Source: Aldrovandia affinis (Eukaryota; Chordata; Actinopteri; Notacanthiformes; Halosauridae). Taken from it: a stretch of 64,000 bases of DNA. This document shows positions 10,601 to 23,312 of this stretch, one piece after another. The DNA lies in contig JAINUG010000147.1 in the NCBI GenBank assembly GCA_029706075.1, positions 1,377,145-1,441,144 on the forward strand. Reading direction: 5' to 3'. Made by a program: the position numbers and the translations under genes. The notes below the pieces were generated by a model. The model saw only the letters and a list, made by a program, of their open reading frames with translations, made no database searches and was not told the origin of the DNA. The stretch's first letter is position 1; every line of letters starts with the position of its first letter.

Positions 10601-13080
10601 TGCCTACAGTATGTTGGTGAATAAATATACCCCTCCCAGGGCGCTGGTCTAAAGTGACACAATAGAATAACCATAAAGGGGAACGTGTCCATATGAATTA
10701 TGGCCCCAGTGAAAAAGCTTAGCAGGGACACAACTTTATCACACCCCGGTCCTGGAGAACAATGCACGTACCCAATGTCACATGATCATCACAGTAGGAA
10801 TAAGCTGGCATTAATGGACGACAGTGGGACCAAAACCAGTTGCAGATTTAGGTTTGAAAAGGACATTACGGTGTCTATTTCACCAAGATCTTAAAGTGTA
10901 CACTGATTAATTGAAAGGCCATTTTATTGTTGATGAGATTGGACTTTGAAAATGGCAGTTTTTTATTCTGCTGATTATGTGTCTATTTCACCAACATCTT
11001 AAAACTGCAGACCCGACTTAAAGCATGTAAACTTGAAGGCCTTGAAGGCCTTAGGGACATTTAGAATGAGACCAATTACTGTATACTGCCAACCATCAGG
11101 AAGCTATTTCATTTGATAGTGAGTTATATTCCAACATACAGGTATGCTTTGAAAACTGCTAAATGATCTTAGCAGCAATAGAATATAATTCAACTTTGGG
11201 TTGAATATTCCAACAAAACACACAAAAAAACTTCTGAATGGCTTTTACAGTCAGTGAAAATCTAAAACTATCATGAATTTTAAAGCTACATCATAAATAT
11301 TATACAAGTCTGGATCTGCCATAGGCCACTGTTGCTCTAAACATGTCATAAAAGGCAGATTATGCTTTAGGAAAATTCCACTTCCGCAGTCTTCCAATAA
11401 AAATAACAATACATCTTGTATTTTGGTAATAGTGGGCAATAGCCACTTAAAATTCCAGAGAGAGCTACATTAGGGTTTCATCAGTCAGAGTTCGAGTGGC
11501 CCTCGGTTGACTCAAAGGGCATTTCCTCGGTCGAGAGCTGCCGGGCATCTTCAGGAAATGTTTCATCCTGCTTTCCCACCGCTAATAAAGGGATTGATCA
11601 TCAGGATGGTTCATTCACAGGCAGGCGTTGTGTAGTGCTCATACTAGATTTGCGGCTGCAGAAGGAAGGCCTTTGACAAGAAAATTGATTCAGACTGTGA
11701 CCAAAGACACCGGGAGAGACCATCTGTAACCCGGCACAGGAATGCCCACCCAAGACGATGGCAGGAGACGAGGCCTGAAGGGTTACAAGAGGCAAGACAA
11801 AAAGCGATTCGCTGTTTTCCGTGAGCGCTCTCGCCAGCCTCAGAATCAAGATAACTTTGGAGGAAGGCATTCACCTTGCACCAGATTTGTGAGGCAAAAA
11901 AAGAAAGAAAGGAATCCATGTCCATTCTCCCAACAGATTCTCTGGTTGGCCAGTCGAGAATTATTTGAAAGGACAGGATTAGGTTCCTCATATATATATA
12001 TGACATGGGGGATGTCTAGTCCAGATGTCTAGTTCTTTGGTCCTGTCCTATTATTTTGTTGCATTTGTTTTTTGGAGCCTTTTATTGGTATCTACCTATA
12101 TAGTTGGGGCCTTGGAGCATAGCCAGCACCTTTGTGTGGTGTCAAAGATCATCATCTGGAGGTTGATGTAAAACGATACCCCTGTCAAGCAAGGTGAGAT
12201 CATACCCTTTCACGTCTGTCCCGTTTCGCCACATGCTGGACAGTCTCACGTCTTAGTTGTTCCCCTTGAATGTATGAAATATACTCTCATGGGTGACACC
12301 ACATATATGACATCACCAAATAAATTTAACAGTCAGAGCTAAGAAGAAGTGGTCACATCCGTTTTTCATGTGAAGATACCTTAGCCAAGCAAAAACATTT
12401 GTTCTGTTCGTTCAACCGAAATGCATGCGTAACGTAACAGGTCTCATGATACATGGTGAAAAGGAAAGCTTTGTAGATGGATGTGGGAAAACCACAATTT
12501 TCAACCTCAACCACCATGTAAGGAGGAGTGAAAGGCAGTGAAGGCTTTGTAGAGTCTTTGTTGTGGCATTGAGGGTATGATTCAGTGTTGCAGATTGTTT
12601 TTCTTTGGGATTATTAAAATGTGTGATGAAGACTCTTTTTTGAAGGAGGCACTGGTTTATATTATAGAGCTCTGAACATGTTTAACTGGCACAATTCAAG
12701 GCATCCATTGACTGATTTATTCAGCCCCCACACATTGCAGATAAACACTGTCAGTTAAACACTATATTTCCTCGTCAGGCAGATATTGTGAGCCACACAT
12801 TTAAAAGTGCCAGAAACGTTTATGTTCTGTCCTTTCAAGGAATTTGTTTTGACTTTAAATCTGTGTAACTCTAATATAGCTGACCTGTGAACCACGGATC
12901 TGTAATTGGCAGCAGCTGAGGCTGTCCCATCATCATTAAGGCATTAGCTTCCCGTAAGGCCAGATATGTTTTGCCTCAATAACAGAACATCCAATGTTTG
13001 TGCAGGTCAGCAGGAAAACTTTGTGTAATTGTGTTCGTGTGAGAGTTCTTTACTTTCTGTCCTGAAGTGCAAAATTATCT
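10600..13080. other. Intergenic, no feature recognised
   Basis: This 2.5 kb lacks recognised genes or repeats. Open frames of 62-120 residues between 11250 and 12032 lie on both strands and resemble no family I know. A short (TA)n run lies at about 11991-12002. Confidence 0.5.
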
Positions 13081-13345
13081 TTTTTTTTAAAATAAATTTT
13101 GTTTCAGATTTTTCCCTGTTTTTTCCTCCCTAATTTGTAAGACAATTATACCCTCTATTTATGTGGATGAACGCCCCCCCACGAACCGTCCACCCGTCTC
13201 TACGGGACAAGCTACTCTCCGAGGCCGGCGATGATCCCCCTCCTTTGAGACACTCTTACGTGCTTCACAGCTAGTTCGTGCCGACCACCCTCCCCCCTCC
13301 CTCAGGAGCGGACAGCCAAACATTCTCCAATCACCTCCTAATATT
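13081..13345 (-). mobile_element. SINE family A, 5'-truncated
   Basis: It is read on the minus strand. The tail (TTATACCCTCTATTTATGTG in antisense), body (ACGTGCTTCACAG) and Gly/Pro-rich CCCTCCCTCAGGAGCGGACA block match the other copies. The tRNA-like head is missing at the right side. Confidence 0.75.
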
Positions 13346-13975
13346 GACCTTTAACTGAGCCTTACCAGTTGTTTAGAGAAAAGGTCATCAATGGTCTCCC
13401 AGGTAATGTATCTAGGTAAAGCCCTAGTTCGGTGGTCAAGGCGCAATGTCAAGATGCTCGTGTCCAAGTGGATTCATTTGATTTTGAACTTAAGACGGTG
13501 ACACATTAAAGCATCTCCAGCTCAATTCTGGTCATTTTGAGGCAAGAGACAGTAGCGCACCTCCAGCACAGTTGTAAAAGAGGTTGATTTAAGAAGAATA
13601 AATTACCTGAGAGGACCGCAATGGAAATAAATTGGCTTTTTGCCAACTTTTTTGTGTCATCCTCTGCAATTTGCAGCATGCATTAATGTGATGTCATGTA
13701 TCAAGGGTATGTGTGTCACATTATGTATATCTATTTCTAACTATCTACCCTGTGGGTGTGGTTTTGGTTTTGGGTTTGGTTTCATTATAGCTAATCAGCA
13801 CACTTATGGCAGCTCAAACAAATGATGTCAAGATAGCCTGTATATGCTCACAGTATTGGCACGTGATACCATTTATTTACTCCATTTTATTGTAGTGAAA
13901 GTTAAAATATTTAACTTAGCAAAAACCAGTGTGCATACATACATGCATATATTTACGAACGCATACAGTGCCCTC

Positions 13976-14308
13976 CAGAATTATTGGCACCTTTGGTAAA
14001 GATGAGCAAAAAAGGCTCTGAAATTTTGTTGTTGTTGTTGATCTGCTTGGACTTTGAAATATGAGAGAAATCTACCTTTAATTGAAGTCAAATTATTCAA
14101 AGAAAATCCTTATAAAAGAAGTAAAACATTTCTCAAAAACATGTGTCTTACAATTATTGGCACCAATGCATGTAGTACTTAGTGCACCCTCTCCCCTTGC
14201 CAAGATAACAGCACTGAGTCTTCTCCTATAATACCTGATCAGGTGGGAGAACACATAGCAAGGGATCTGAGACCATCTTTACCGTGCCAATAATTCTGGA
14301 GGACACTG
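13976..14308. mobile_element. Tc1/mariner-type MITE (333 bp) with TA target duplication
   Basis: Inverted ends CAGTGCCCTCCAGAATTATT and CAGTGTCCTCCAGAATTATT (reverse complement of the right end) pair over 25 bp with one mismatch. TA dinucleotides flank both sides (13974-13975 and 14309-14310). There is no transposase. An internal GTTGTTGTTG run is at 14029-14039. Confidence 0.9.
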
Positions 14309-14647
14309 TATTTTATGCAATTTGACATATGTTGAGACAGTGTCTTTCTTGGCAGACAGTGCATTGGCCCACTCCTTGCAAGTGCAATACTTCAATATTT
14401 AGTGCTTACAGGTTGCATTTCAAATAATCATTGATTGAATGATTTTCCCAAGAGTGAGGTTAAGGTTAGGGTTAGGACTCATGATTAGACATTCCAAATT
14501 ATTAGAAAAGCAAAATGGTGGAATAAGATATGTTTCCAAAATAAATACATTCTCATTCATTCATTAATCCAAAAATATGTGAAGATTATCCCCAAGGAAA
14601 TTGTTTATTTTAACTTTAACAGTGCTGATTGATAAATGTGCCCAAAA

Positions 14648-14900
14648 AGCCAGCAGCAGTGCAGTATAACAGTTTGGGAACTGGGCTTGTAGTGGAAAGG
14701 ATGCAGGTTTGATTCCCAGGTGGGGCACTGCTGTTGTACCCTTGAGCAAGGTACTTAACCTGAATTGCTTCAGTAAAATATCCAGCTGTATAAATGGATT
14801 GTAAGTAAAAGAAATGTAAACTGTAAGTTGCTCTGGATAAGAGTGTCTGCTAAATGCCTGTAATGTAATGTAATGTAATGTAATGTAATGTAATGTAAAA
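14648..14900 (+). mobile_element. tRNA-derived SINE with L2/UnaL2-type tail
   Basis: The head carries a box B-like TTTGATTCCCAGGTGGGGCA. The central part includes CCCTTGAGCAAGGTACTTAA. The 3' end reads GCTCTGGATAAGAGTGTCTG then CTAAATGCC and a (TGTAA)n run. That tail and its 5-nt repeat are the hallmarks of SINEs mobilised by L2-clade LINEs such as eel UnaL2 (established knowledge). The head is degenerate at its 5' side. Confidence 0.85.
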
Positions 14901-17424
14901 AGCCCTTTTATTGCTTTTTTAAGTCTCATATACTTAGCCATACCATTAGCACCATCGGCTTTTTTGGTGACTGGTGAATCCTTGTACAGCACACTACTAC
15001 GAAGACCGGTCTGCACCACTGCCACTGTTTGCAATGAACTATTACCAGCTTCTCATTTTAAAATACATAATCTTCAGGCAAGAGGTCTACCAATGGAAGC
15101 TCCAGACCATGAAATGGAATAAAAGGCACGTGTGTTCTCTGTTGTCACACACGGCCCAATGCGAGATGATAACACATAGATATTTCGTGCTGGCCGTTCA
15201 GTGCTCAGTGCACCTATATCACCGGGGGTCATGTCAAAGGGCGAGAGTGACAGGGTGACCGCGAGACCACCGACCGCACCACACCAACCACACCAACCAC
15301 ACCAACCACACACCCACCCATTGCTCACCTGGTCTCCTGATCTCCCCCTATCAGCGGCTACAATCTGAACTCTCGACCAACAGCTCAAAATAACATTTTA
15401 AAAGGTGTTCTTTATCTGGCCCACCGCTTGGCAGCTCCCATAACATGCCATGCTCAATTTATCATCCGCACACTGACTTCGCTTTCTCCCATATTCCTCA
15501 GGTGCCTTTTAATAATTGTAATTGCATTCCAGTCAGGGCTCCATCTCCTTTTCCAGCGAGAAGGAACATCTGACGAGCAGGTACCCCTTGTCTGTCACCC
15601 CAGGTGATGGGGGAAAATTGGATGCAGACAGTTCATGTTGTTTTTAATATTCATGCTAGGTGTAAAAGAAGCCGAAGGAGAAGGAAGGGGTAATATGACC
15701 GCTACATGCATGTGTTACAGGATGCCCTGCAGACAAGGTCAACGTACACAGCTAACCGAATGAGCCGAACACATTCCGCGTTCCAATAGGACGCAGCAGC
15801 AAACGTTAAAAAGTCTCGCGTACAAAATTAAGTACCGCTGAGTACTCTTTTCTTCTTTTATCTCTTTTGCTCACGCTATTTTTAAACACTATGGTATTAC
15901 TCTTGGAGCCAGGATTTATATGATAATAAATATCCCTCTCTGCTGATTGGCAGCCGAATGCTTTGGGAGAGTTGAGACCAGGGCAGGGGCCCATGTCCAG
16001 GGCAGATGCAAACAGGAAGTGACTCGGGCCCTTTGATAATGGCATGGAGCCGGGAGGCAAGGGGACCAGCGGAGGTCCGGGCGGAACCTTGGCACACGTT
16101 GAAAGGACGTTAGTCAGCAGATGGCTGAGTTGGGGGGGTTGGAGTGGGCACGGTTTGTGTGTGGAGGTGTCCGCTGGATTTCTTCTACAGCACCAAGAGA
16201 TGGCAGTGGGACAAGCAATGCCTCAGACGCACAGCCCACCACCAACCGCTGCATCAAAACAGGCCGGGACTACGACCCCCCCACTCCACCTCATCCGACA
16301 TCACATAGACCGCTCAGGTGACTTGTGCCCCCCCCTGCAAGCAGCAGCTGTGTGCAGACCGTGGGGCAGCCTGAGTGCTGCTTCGAGACCCGTAGAGCGC
16401 AGCCTTAATGACTCATCTGTTGGTCATTTAACGCATTCAGAAATCACCGCTGCTGTCTGGCAGTGGGACGCCTCACGCCCACCCTTGTTTGTGTTTTTTT
16501 TTGTGTCCTTTCAAGTTATTCGTCGTGAAAGTGAATCACTTCAATCGGGAGGGGGGAAAACTCTCACAGATGTCCTAGGGACTGCTTCATCAAAAAGCAA
16601 TCAGGCAAGAATGGCCCGATATGGATGTGGTTTTCATTATGAAAACAAAGAAAGCACTAGCCGACTGATGTTGCATGTGATCTCCCTTAGTTCGTAACAT
16701 GAGTGGGAGGCCAACACTTTGGGCTTACATGGTGCGCCAGCTTATTGCAGGTCCCTGGACACACAGTTAAAAATCCCCGCGGCTGTTTTTTTACTCTAAA
16801 AGACCCGTACGCTCTCCAACAGACCGTGGCAGCTGCTCAATGTCTCCCGGACCTGGCCGGTGTTAACTGACTAATTACAGTTTTGCAGTCCGGCATGACA
16901 TGATATGATAGCCATCTGAAAACGAGAGCTCTTTTTTCGGCTTTGTGGGTGAGAAAATTAGCAGGTTGTTTACCAGACAGGGAATTTGAAGTGTCAGCAG
17001 ATGTTTCGCGAGAAAACTACAGATGAGGTGGCTTTTCAATTTTGTTTAGCAGGCTGTTCCCTTCCAAGTGCGCAGGGAATGAAAATCAAATTGTGACAGC
17101 AGATTAATGAACATTGATTAATGATGGACGTAAGTGTTTTGTGAGGAACAACAGTCACCATGTGACCTCAGATATGACATTCACAAACAATGACACAGGG
17201 TAGATGCTTTGGAAAATTACAGAGGCAAAAGTCAGCATGGCAGTCACGACACACATTGCGGTTGATTGCACCATATGAGAAGAAACATGTCATCCATTGA
17301 CGCAAATGACCTTTCACGAAAGTTGTGTGATGTAAACACTGGTTTTTAAATAAACAATCAATTGTGCATACAGTAAGGAAAATGCAATGGGGAATTTGAT
17401 TTCAAATTGAGAGGTTTTCCATTA
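14901..17424. other. Intergenic, no gene recognised; short ACCAACCAC tandem
   Basis: A GT-poor minisatellite of the 9-mer ACCAACCAC lies at about 15283-15311. The longest open frame of the window (217 codons, 16044-16697) lies here. It has low-complexity Ser/Pro content, no recognisable domain, and no visible splice or poly(A) context, so I do not call it a gene. Confidence 0.5.
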
Positions 17425-17600
17425 TTTATTTATCAAGCACCATGATCTTGCGTCGCTTACAAACAGCTGCATATTTGGCACAGCAATTCAACATCTGCTG
17501 ATGTCCGAGGATACATCAGCAGTAGCCAATCGGATATGAAACCTGCAAACTCCTGCTTACAAGCCTAGTTCCTTAACCACTACACCGTGCCTTTTTCTTA
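17425..17600 (-). mobile_element. Degraded tRNA-L2 SINE
   Basis: Read in antisense, CTTGCGTCGCTTACAAACAG is the remnant tail, and TACAAGCCTAGTTCCTTAAC then CACTACACCGTGCC is the tRNA head seen in the copies at 40597 and 45625. It is heavily diverged, so it is old. Confidence 0.6.
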
Positions 17601-17720
17601 TGCAATGAAATGAAATCCATTGTGATGGTGCTGTTGCTCCCAGATGGGTCTGTGGCACAAGATAAAAGGCACAAGGTGTAAAAACAACCGCTCTAAAATC
17701 ACTTTAAAAGTCACCTCATA

Positions 17721-18090
17721 GACGCGGCAGATAACATAGAGGTCTAACGCACCGTATCTTGGCTGGTCCAATACAGTGCACGCTGCCTGTCAGGAACACG
17801 GTTCAAAACCCATCTCTACCAGACTGGCCCTTGTCGTCAGCCCCGATCGGGGGTGACATTTGGCTGTCCGCCCCAGGGGGAGGGTGAGCCGGCTCGCGTC
17901 CGCTGTGAAGCACGTAAGGGAGTTTCCAGAACGTTGGTGGGTGAATTCCTTCTCGGAGGAAGTGGAGTTTGCTGCCCTCTGAGAATTAGTTTGTCTCGTG
18001 AAGACGAGTGGCGGATTTGCGTGGGGAGGGTAAATCGAACTAAATAGAGTGTTTAATTGGCTACCAAAACTCTGAAACAAAATTTAAAAA
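17721..18090 (+). mobile_element. SINE family A, near full length
   Basis: The head AGGTCTAACGCACCGTATCT, box B-like CGGTTCAAAACCC, body CAGGGGGAGGGTGAGCCGGC and tail AATTGGCTACCAAAACTCTG match the family. It carries the ACATTTGGCTGTCCGCCCC block that is deleted in the 10010 copy. Confidence 0.85.
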
Positions 18091-20935
18091 CAAAGCAAAA
18101 GTCTCCTCATGAAGGACCATATATAACAACAATATGACAAAGCATAAATACTGTCATAACAAAACAAATGTGGGATGCAAATATTACTGAACAATTAACT
18201 TTTGGCAAATCTGAAAAGCTCATAAATGTATGTGTTTTAAAGCTGTATATTATGAATCATTCAACCTTTCAACTGTGTTTTCCCATCCTATTCCTCTTTA
18301 TAGTCCATACTATAATGAAAGTAATTGAAGTAATTCATGAGGGTTATTTCTCACAGGTGAGTAATCAAAATATAGACCCATAATTTCAGCACTTTTTAAT
18401 GCCCAACGGTGACTAACAAAGACAGACGCAAATTAGGAAGCAAGTTGTTTGTTTTTGAAAAAGATTCTTTCACACGATAGCCGATATTTACAGCGTCTGG
18501 ACTCATCGCTGAGCGGAGCAGAGCAGCCGACAGCTGTTTGTTTTAGTGCCCTCCCTGCTTCTTGTCACACGCCTGACTCATCCTGACCTCCCTCATTTCC
18601 ACCAGCGTCCCCCTGCGCACACACACACACTCACGCACACACACGCGCGCACACACACGCACACACACGCACACACACACGTTACAGCCCCCCCCCACCC
18701 CCACCCTTTCTCTCAGCAGCTCCTTAATGGTGGGCACGTTCTGCCTCAAACTCCAGGCGGGCGAGCAAGCAGAGGAGGTCAGCTGGAGGTCCAGGTAATT
18801 TGCTGCAGGAGAAACTCTACACCAGCTCAAGAACCTGCACAACAAACCGCTTCAAAGCTGCAGGAAATCTATTAGCACCCCAAGGGCTTCCCTTCTCCCT
18901 GCTACAGATTTAATAACACAGTAACGAAGAAAAAAAAAAAAGGTGAATTACAATGCTACCCGGTTGGGACTTAAAAGTTTAACACTGGGGGGAAGGAGCT
19001 GAAATTTATTTGTTGAGTGCTGTCACACATGGTACGAGTTACCCGCCAATGAGGGTGTCAACCGGCCCTGCAGCCGCAACACTAACGCTATTGTTATGGG
19101 GTTTCATTGTCCATTGAGCTTAAGCCCGATAGGCCTCAAAATAGGCTTTATGGGTCTTTTATCTGAGTTGCAGTTCTCTGGAGGCAGAGGGCAGGTTGCA
19201 CGTTACCATGGTACTTCTTTAGGAGGTTCCATCAGCCACAGTGTTGGGTCAAGCGGTAATGACAGCCAACATGTGGATAGGCTTAATATTTTTCTCATTA
19301 TTTCTGGCCAAACTATTAGGTCTGAGTACAGTACCTGCTACAATTACCTAAGCAATGAAAGATATTGGGAGAAAAAAATGTGTGTGTGACCTCAAATGCA
19401 TGTGAGACTTTGAGGACCTTATTAGAACTAATACCTCTCCTCAATCTCTCTTTTCATTTACTTTGAGTATTGCATTTATGCATAGTCCGCATTTTTAAAT
19501 TACGAAACAAAAAAATGTTGCTTATTGAAGTGATCACCAAACTCATAATGTTGTGAAAGAAATTGGCAAATAGTGAAACCTGCTTAAATTGGTTGCTCAA
19601 TTCACATCCTGTTGCAGTCAGAGTGAATTCTATGATACACTATGTTGGCCTTAGTGTCATTATTTCTGAATAATGATGTAAATATGTTTATGCTATTTTA
19701 ATGTAATCAAAAGTTTAAAGTCAATAAAACTTTGTCCCTGAATTATGTCATGCAAAAAGCCATTATCATAGTAAACTCGAATTAACAATATAATTCTACT
19801 AAATAATTACATTGTTTGACTTTGTATTTTATTAATTAGGCTTGTGTGTGGTGTTCCTGTTTCTTGTGAAATACCTCCACATCTGCTGGTCATTATTTGT
19901 GTATATAATACATGACACAAAGTCACTGATTCACCGTCTCAGTTCCTTCTCCTCATTAAGAGAGCGCTATCCTGAGGTTTTCAGCTGAGCAAAAGAAATG
20001 GTCCATTTCTGTATTCTCTTCCTTCAGTGGGCAAGAGGACAGGCCAAGTTTGGATGTCACTGGGAAACCACTGTGTCCTAATGTCAGTGAGTTCCCGGTT
20101 TCATTAGAAGGGGATGTGTTTGTTATCCCTGCACGGCTGGAGATAGAGTCACAGAACGAGGGGGTCTGCTCTCTCAGAGTAATGGCTGATATGTCCCTGC
20201 CAAGGGTTTCTCCGGGTTGCCAGAGCTCAGCAGCTGGCGTGGTGACGGAACGGCCTTGGAAACGGAGTGCCAGTGCCCCCGCAGTGCCTCCAGAGGTGGG
20301 ATACCTCTCCCCACATCCCGTATCTGTCCCTTAGCCCATCGCCCTAGGATGTCTGCTCCAAGCAAACAGACATCCTTCTCCAAACTGTTGACACAATTCA
20401 GCGGGTTCAATTGCCACTGGCATCGTAGCCAGGGTCTCAGCACATGTCATTTTCTCCCCTGGCTGTCAAAAACCTCCCATCTAGATAAAAAACAAGCCCT
20501 GGACCAAACGCTTGCCATTGCGTGCAACGCATTTCACCGAAGTGTGCACATCTAAAAAGCTTTGTAATCGTCAGATGGGGCCATTTCTGGAGAACAGTAT
20601 GTGTGGATTTTATGGGTTTTATGATGTGTTTCTTTCTTCAGGGCCAGCATACCTTCGTCCCATGGGAATCTTCACGCTGGCAAACAAAACCTTTTTATAG
20701 AGCTAGTTAAGGCCTTTCCCAGGTTCATATTGTGCAATGGGAACTGATTTGCGCTCCTTTTGCACATTTGAAAGATCCAGGCTATACATCATCGTGACGA
20801 TCATCCAAAAGATCTTTGGAACCTGAATTTTCCACCATGTTCATTTTCCATGAGTACGACTCCGCATTGGTCAGAAAATAGCCTTTTGATTGCCTCGTGT
20901 TTAATTTAATTTCAATTGCTTTTTAATGAGATCGA
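18091..20935. other. Intergenic, no gene recognised; (CA)n tract
   Basis: A (CA)n/CACGCA microsatellite lies at about 18616-18681. No exon or RNA gene is apparent. Open frames at 18543-18875 are products of the microsatellite. Confidence 0.5.
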
Positions 20936-21125
20936 ATCAACTGTATTTATATAGTGCTTTTTACAAATATATTGTCCCAGAATGCATAACTAAAGAGAAC
21001 CCAGGCCCAGACCCCACCCAAAAGCAAGCCTAAGGCAACATTGGCAAGGAGAAACTCCCTTTGTTGAAAGTATAGGGAGAAACCTTGAGAGGAACCAGAC
21101 TAAAGGTATCCTCCTCCAACCGGCA
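20936..21125. repeat. Dispersed fish repeat (AAGGCAACATTGGCAAGGAG type)
   Basis: ACTGTATTTATATAGTGCTT, GGCAAGGAGAAACTCCCTTT and GAAACCTTGAGAGGAACCAG are phrases I recognise from a very common teleost interspersed repeat. No terminal repeats or coding capacity were found, so the class stays open. Confidence 0.6.
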
Positions 21126-21319
21126 CAGGGTGTGTCCTAAAAAGACCGCATCGGGGTCAGTCTAGAGGTGAGGCTGGGGTGGCTAACTCTGTGCCTCTGG
21201 GTTAGATGCCTCAGAGGGTATGACAGAACAGAAAAAACTCTTCATCTTAGCATCCACAATCATCTGCATCCAGATACTTATTCAAAATGGGAGGTGAACT
21301 TCAGAACAAAGTAACACAT

Positions 21320-22065
21320 GCCAATCCAATCACTTTTTGGTTTTGACTGACATGATATTACGCCCCAAAGGGAGGCCAATGATAACTGTCCGTCGTACAG
21401 CGTGTGTGCTTTCGTGTTTCACAGCTCCGTTAAAACAAACACTTTGTCAGTCTTTGTGAGCGCATGGATCTTTAAGCCCGCGTGCGACTTAATAAGAAAA
21501 GCTGAGCCTCCGCGTTTTACCTTAGCCCCTGTTTGCTCAGTTACTCCGGAGGACATGTATAAATCCTGTTAATGGCGAAAGTGTGGATTCCTGTGAAATA
21601 ATGGCCCAGCTCGTCCTCCCTGGGGCTTGTGTCTAAACTCAGGAACACTTAGTAAAACAAAGGCCACAGGCTTGTACCTAAACGGGATTGCGCACAGCTG
21701 CGTTTGGCACGGAACCTGCGATCGCTTCCCCGGCTTCACCAGTGCACTGAATGAAATCATGTTGACAGAAGGCAATGAAACTGACCAGAATTGTTAAGCA
21801 AATAGGTCTTGGTAGGTGTCCAAAACACACTGCAAGAATGATTTCTATTTAATCTTCATGCTCCACATGGTGTAGGTTTCTTTTTAAAATGGTATCTGCC
21901 ATACAGTACAGCATATATGCTTAACACCTGAACATGTTCGACCATCAGGAATTTGTGAAGGGTAATTACCCATTGGCATTATTTTGTAATCTCAAATTTG
22001 ACTTTGATTTAAATTGCATACACATAGTGGCCCATATTCAATCAGCATTTGTCCTTAACTTAACC
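21320..22065. other. Intergenic, no feature recognised
   Basis: No gene, RNA or repeat is recognised in this stretch. Confidence 0.45.
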
Positions 22066-22410
22066 TACTTTAAAAAAAAAAATGTTTCAGATTTTTCCCT
22101 GTTTTTCTCTCAGTTTGGTGGCTAATTATACCCTCTATTGATTCAATACCCCCCACGAACTCGCCGCCTGCAGATACAGGACCAGCCGCTACGCTGGTAC
22201 CGGCAGTGACGAAGGCGAATTAACCACCTCCTTTCGAGACGGACCTCCGCCTGGCTGTCGATGCAGTGAGGTCATGTCAGCCCCTCCCTCTGGGGCGGAC
22301 AGCCAATCGCCGCCCCAAAGGGGACTCCTAACCAGAGCCAGGCTGGTGCAGTGAGGATCGAACCCAGACCGCAGTGGACAACTCTCGGTTGCGCCACCCG
22401 GGGGCCCAAC
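22066..22410 (-). mobile_element. SINE family C (third tRNA-like head on the shared body)
   Basis: Read on the minus strand, the head starts GGGCCCCCGGGTGGCGCAAC and carries box B-like GGGTTCGATCCTCACTGC. The body (GCTGTCCGCCCCAGAGGGAG) and tail (GGGTATAATTAGCCACCAAA) are shared with families A and B. The head differs from both, so this is a separate subfamily with a swapped 5' end. Confidence 0.8.
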
Positions 22411-23145
22411 TACAATTCACAAATTAATGCAAGTGGGGATTTCTTCTTCACAAACACAGTTGGATAATTAATTTTGGTGATGACTGAACTCGCCAAACAG
22501 TGTGTGGGGAAACAATTATTTCATTTAATCAAAGTTAAGGACAAATATTGATTGAATTGACATTACTTTTAGTCATTTATCCATATGTCCATCCAGTGCT
22601 CAGAACGATAAAATATTGCTGATCAATGGTTCACCATCTTCTTTGCCATTCCCAGAGAAGCATATAAGGTCATATCAAAACCATATCATCATATGTCATA
22701 TATTTCTGTCTGTGTTTTCCTGTAATTCAGTTTGTCTAATCGTATGCACAAATGTAGCTGTGATATGCCTTGCACCAATCCCAGGAGCTTGCTCTTTTGA
22801 CCTGACCTGAGCAGAACAGACAAAGGGCTCTCATGTCAAATGACATAAACGATACATAACATGGTGAGAGCTGGAAATGGGAGAAATAATTCAACTGTGG
22901 GGACCTACTGTTCATTAAATAATTGTACGCCACTGGCAGTCAGTGGCTCTCAATTATTGTCTGGAGGCATTAAATATCCATCAAATATTCTGAATGTGAA
23001 TCTGTCTGGAGTTAAGTGGGCTAGACAAGAAATAATCAACTGCATTATTACCAAAAGTGCTGACATCTTCTACACAGAATTACTATTAGATCATCACCAT
23101 TTGTAGAAAATGTGCAGACGTTGTGGGCATTCAGGAACACACTTA
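22411..23145. other. Intergenic, no feature recognised
   Basis: No gene, RNA or repeat is recognised. The region is A/T-rich. Confidence 0.45.
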
Positions 23146-23312
23146 TATATATATATATATGCCATTTAGCAGACGCTTTTATCCAAAGCAACTTACAGTA
23201 GTGAATGTATACATTTTTCAATAGATGTGGCTCCAGTGGGAATCGATCCCACAACTTGAGCACTGTCACAGCCATGCTCTACCTACTGAGCCACACAGAA
23301 CTACCGCTTCCA
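23146..23312 (-). mobile_element. tRNA-derived SINE with L2 tail (family D), copy 1
   Basis: On the minus strand the element runs from a tRNA-like head (GTGGCTCAGTAGGTAGAGCA, box B GGGATCGATTCCCACTGG) to an L2-type tail (TTTGGATAAAAGCGTCTGCT then AAATGGC) and ends in an (AT)n run at 23142-23160. Copies 2 and 3 are at 46392-46545 and 48168-48305, all in the same orientation. Confidence 0.85.

Noticed and set aside
16044-16697. Longest open frame in the window (217 codons)
   Set aside because: Low-complexity composition, no recognisable domain, no promoter, splice or poly(A) context, and overlapping open frames in other phases. It is most likely chance in G/C-rich DNA.
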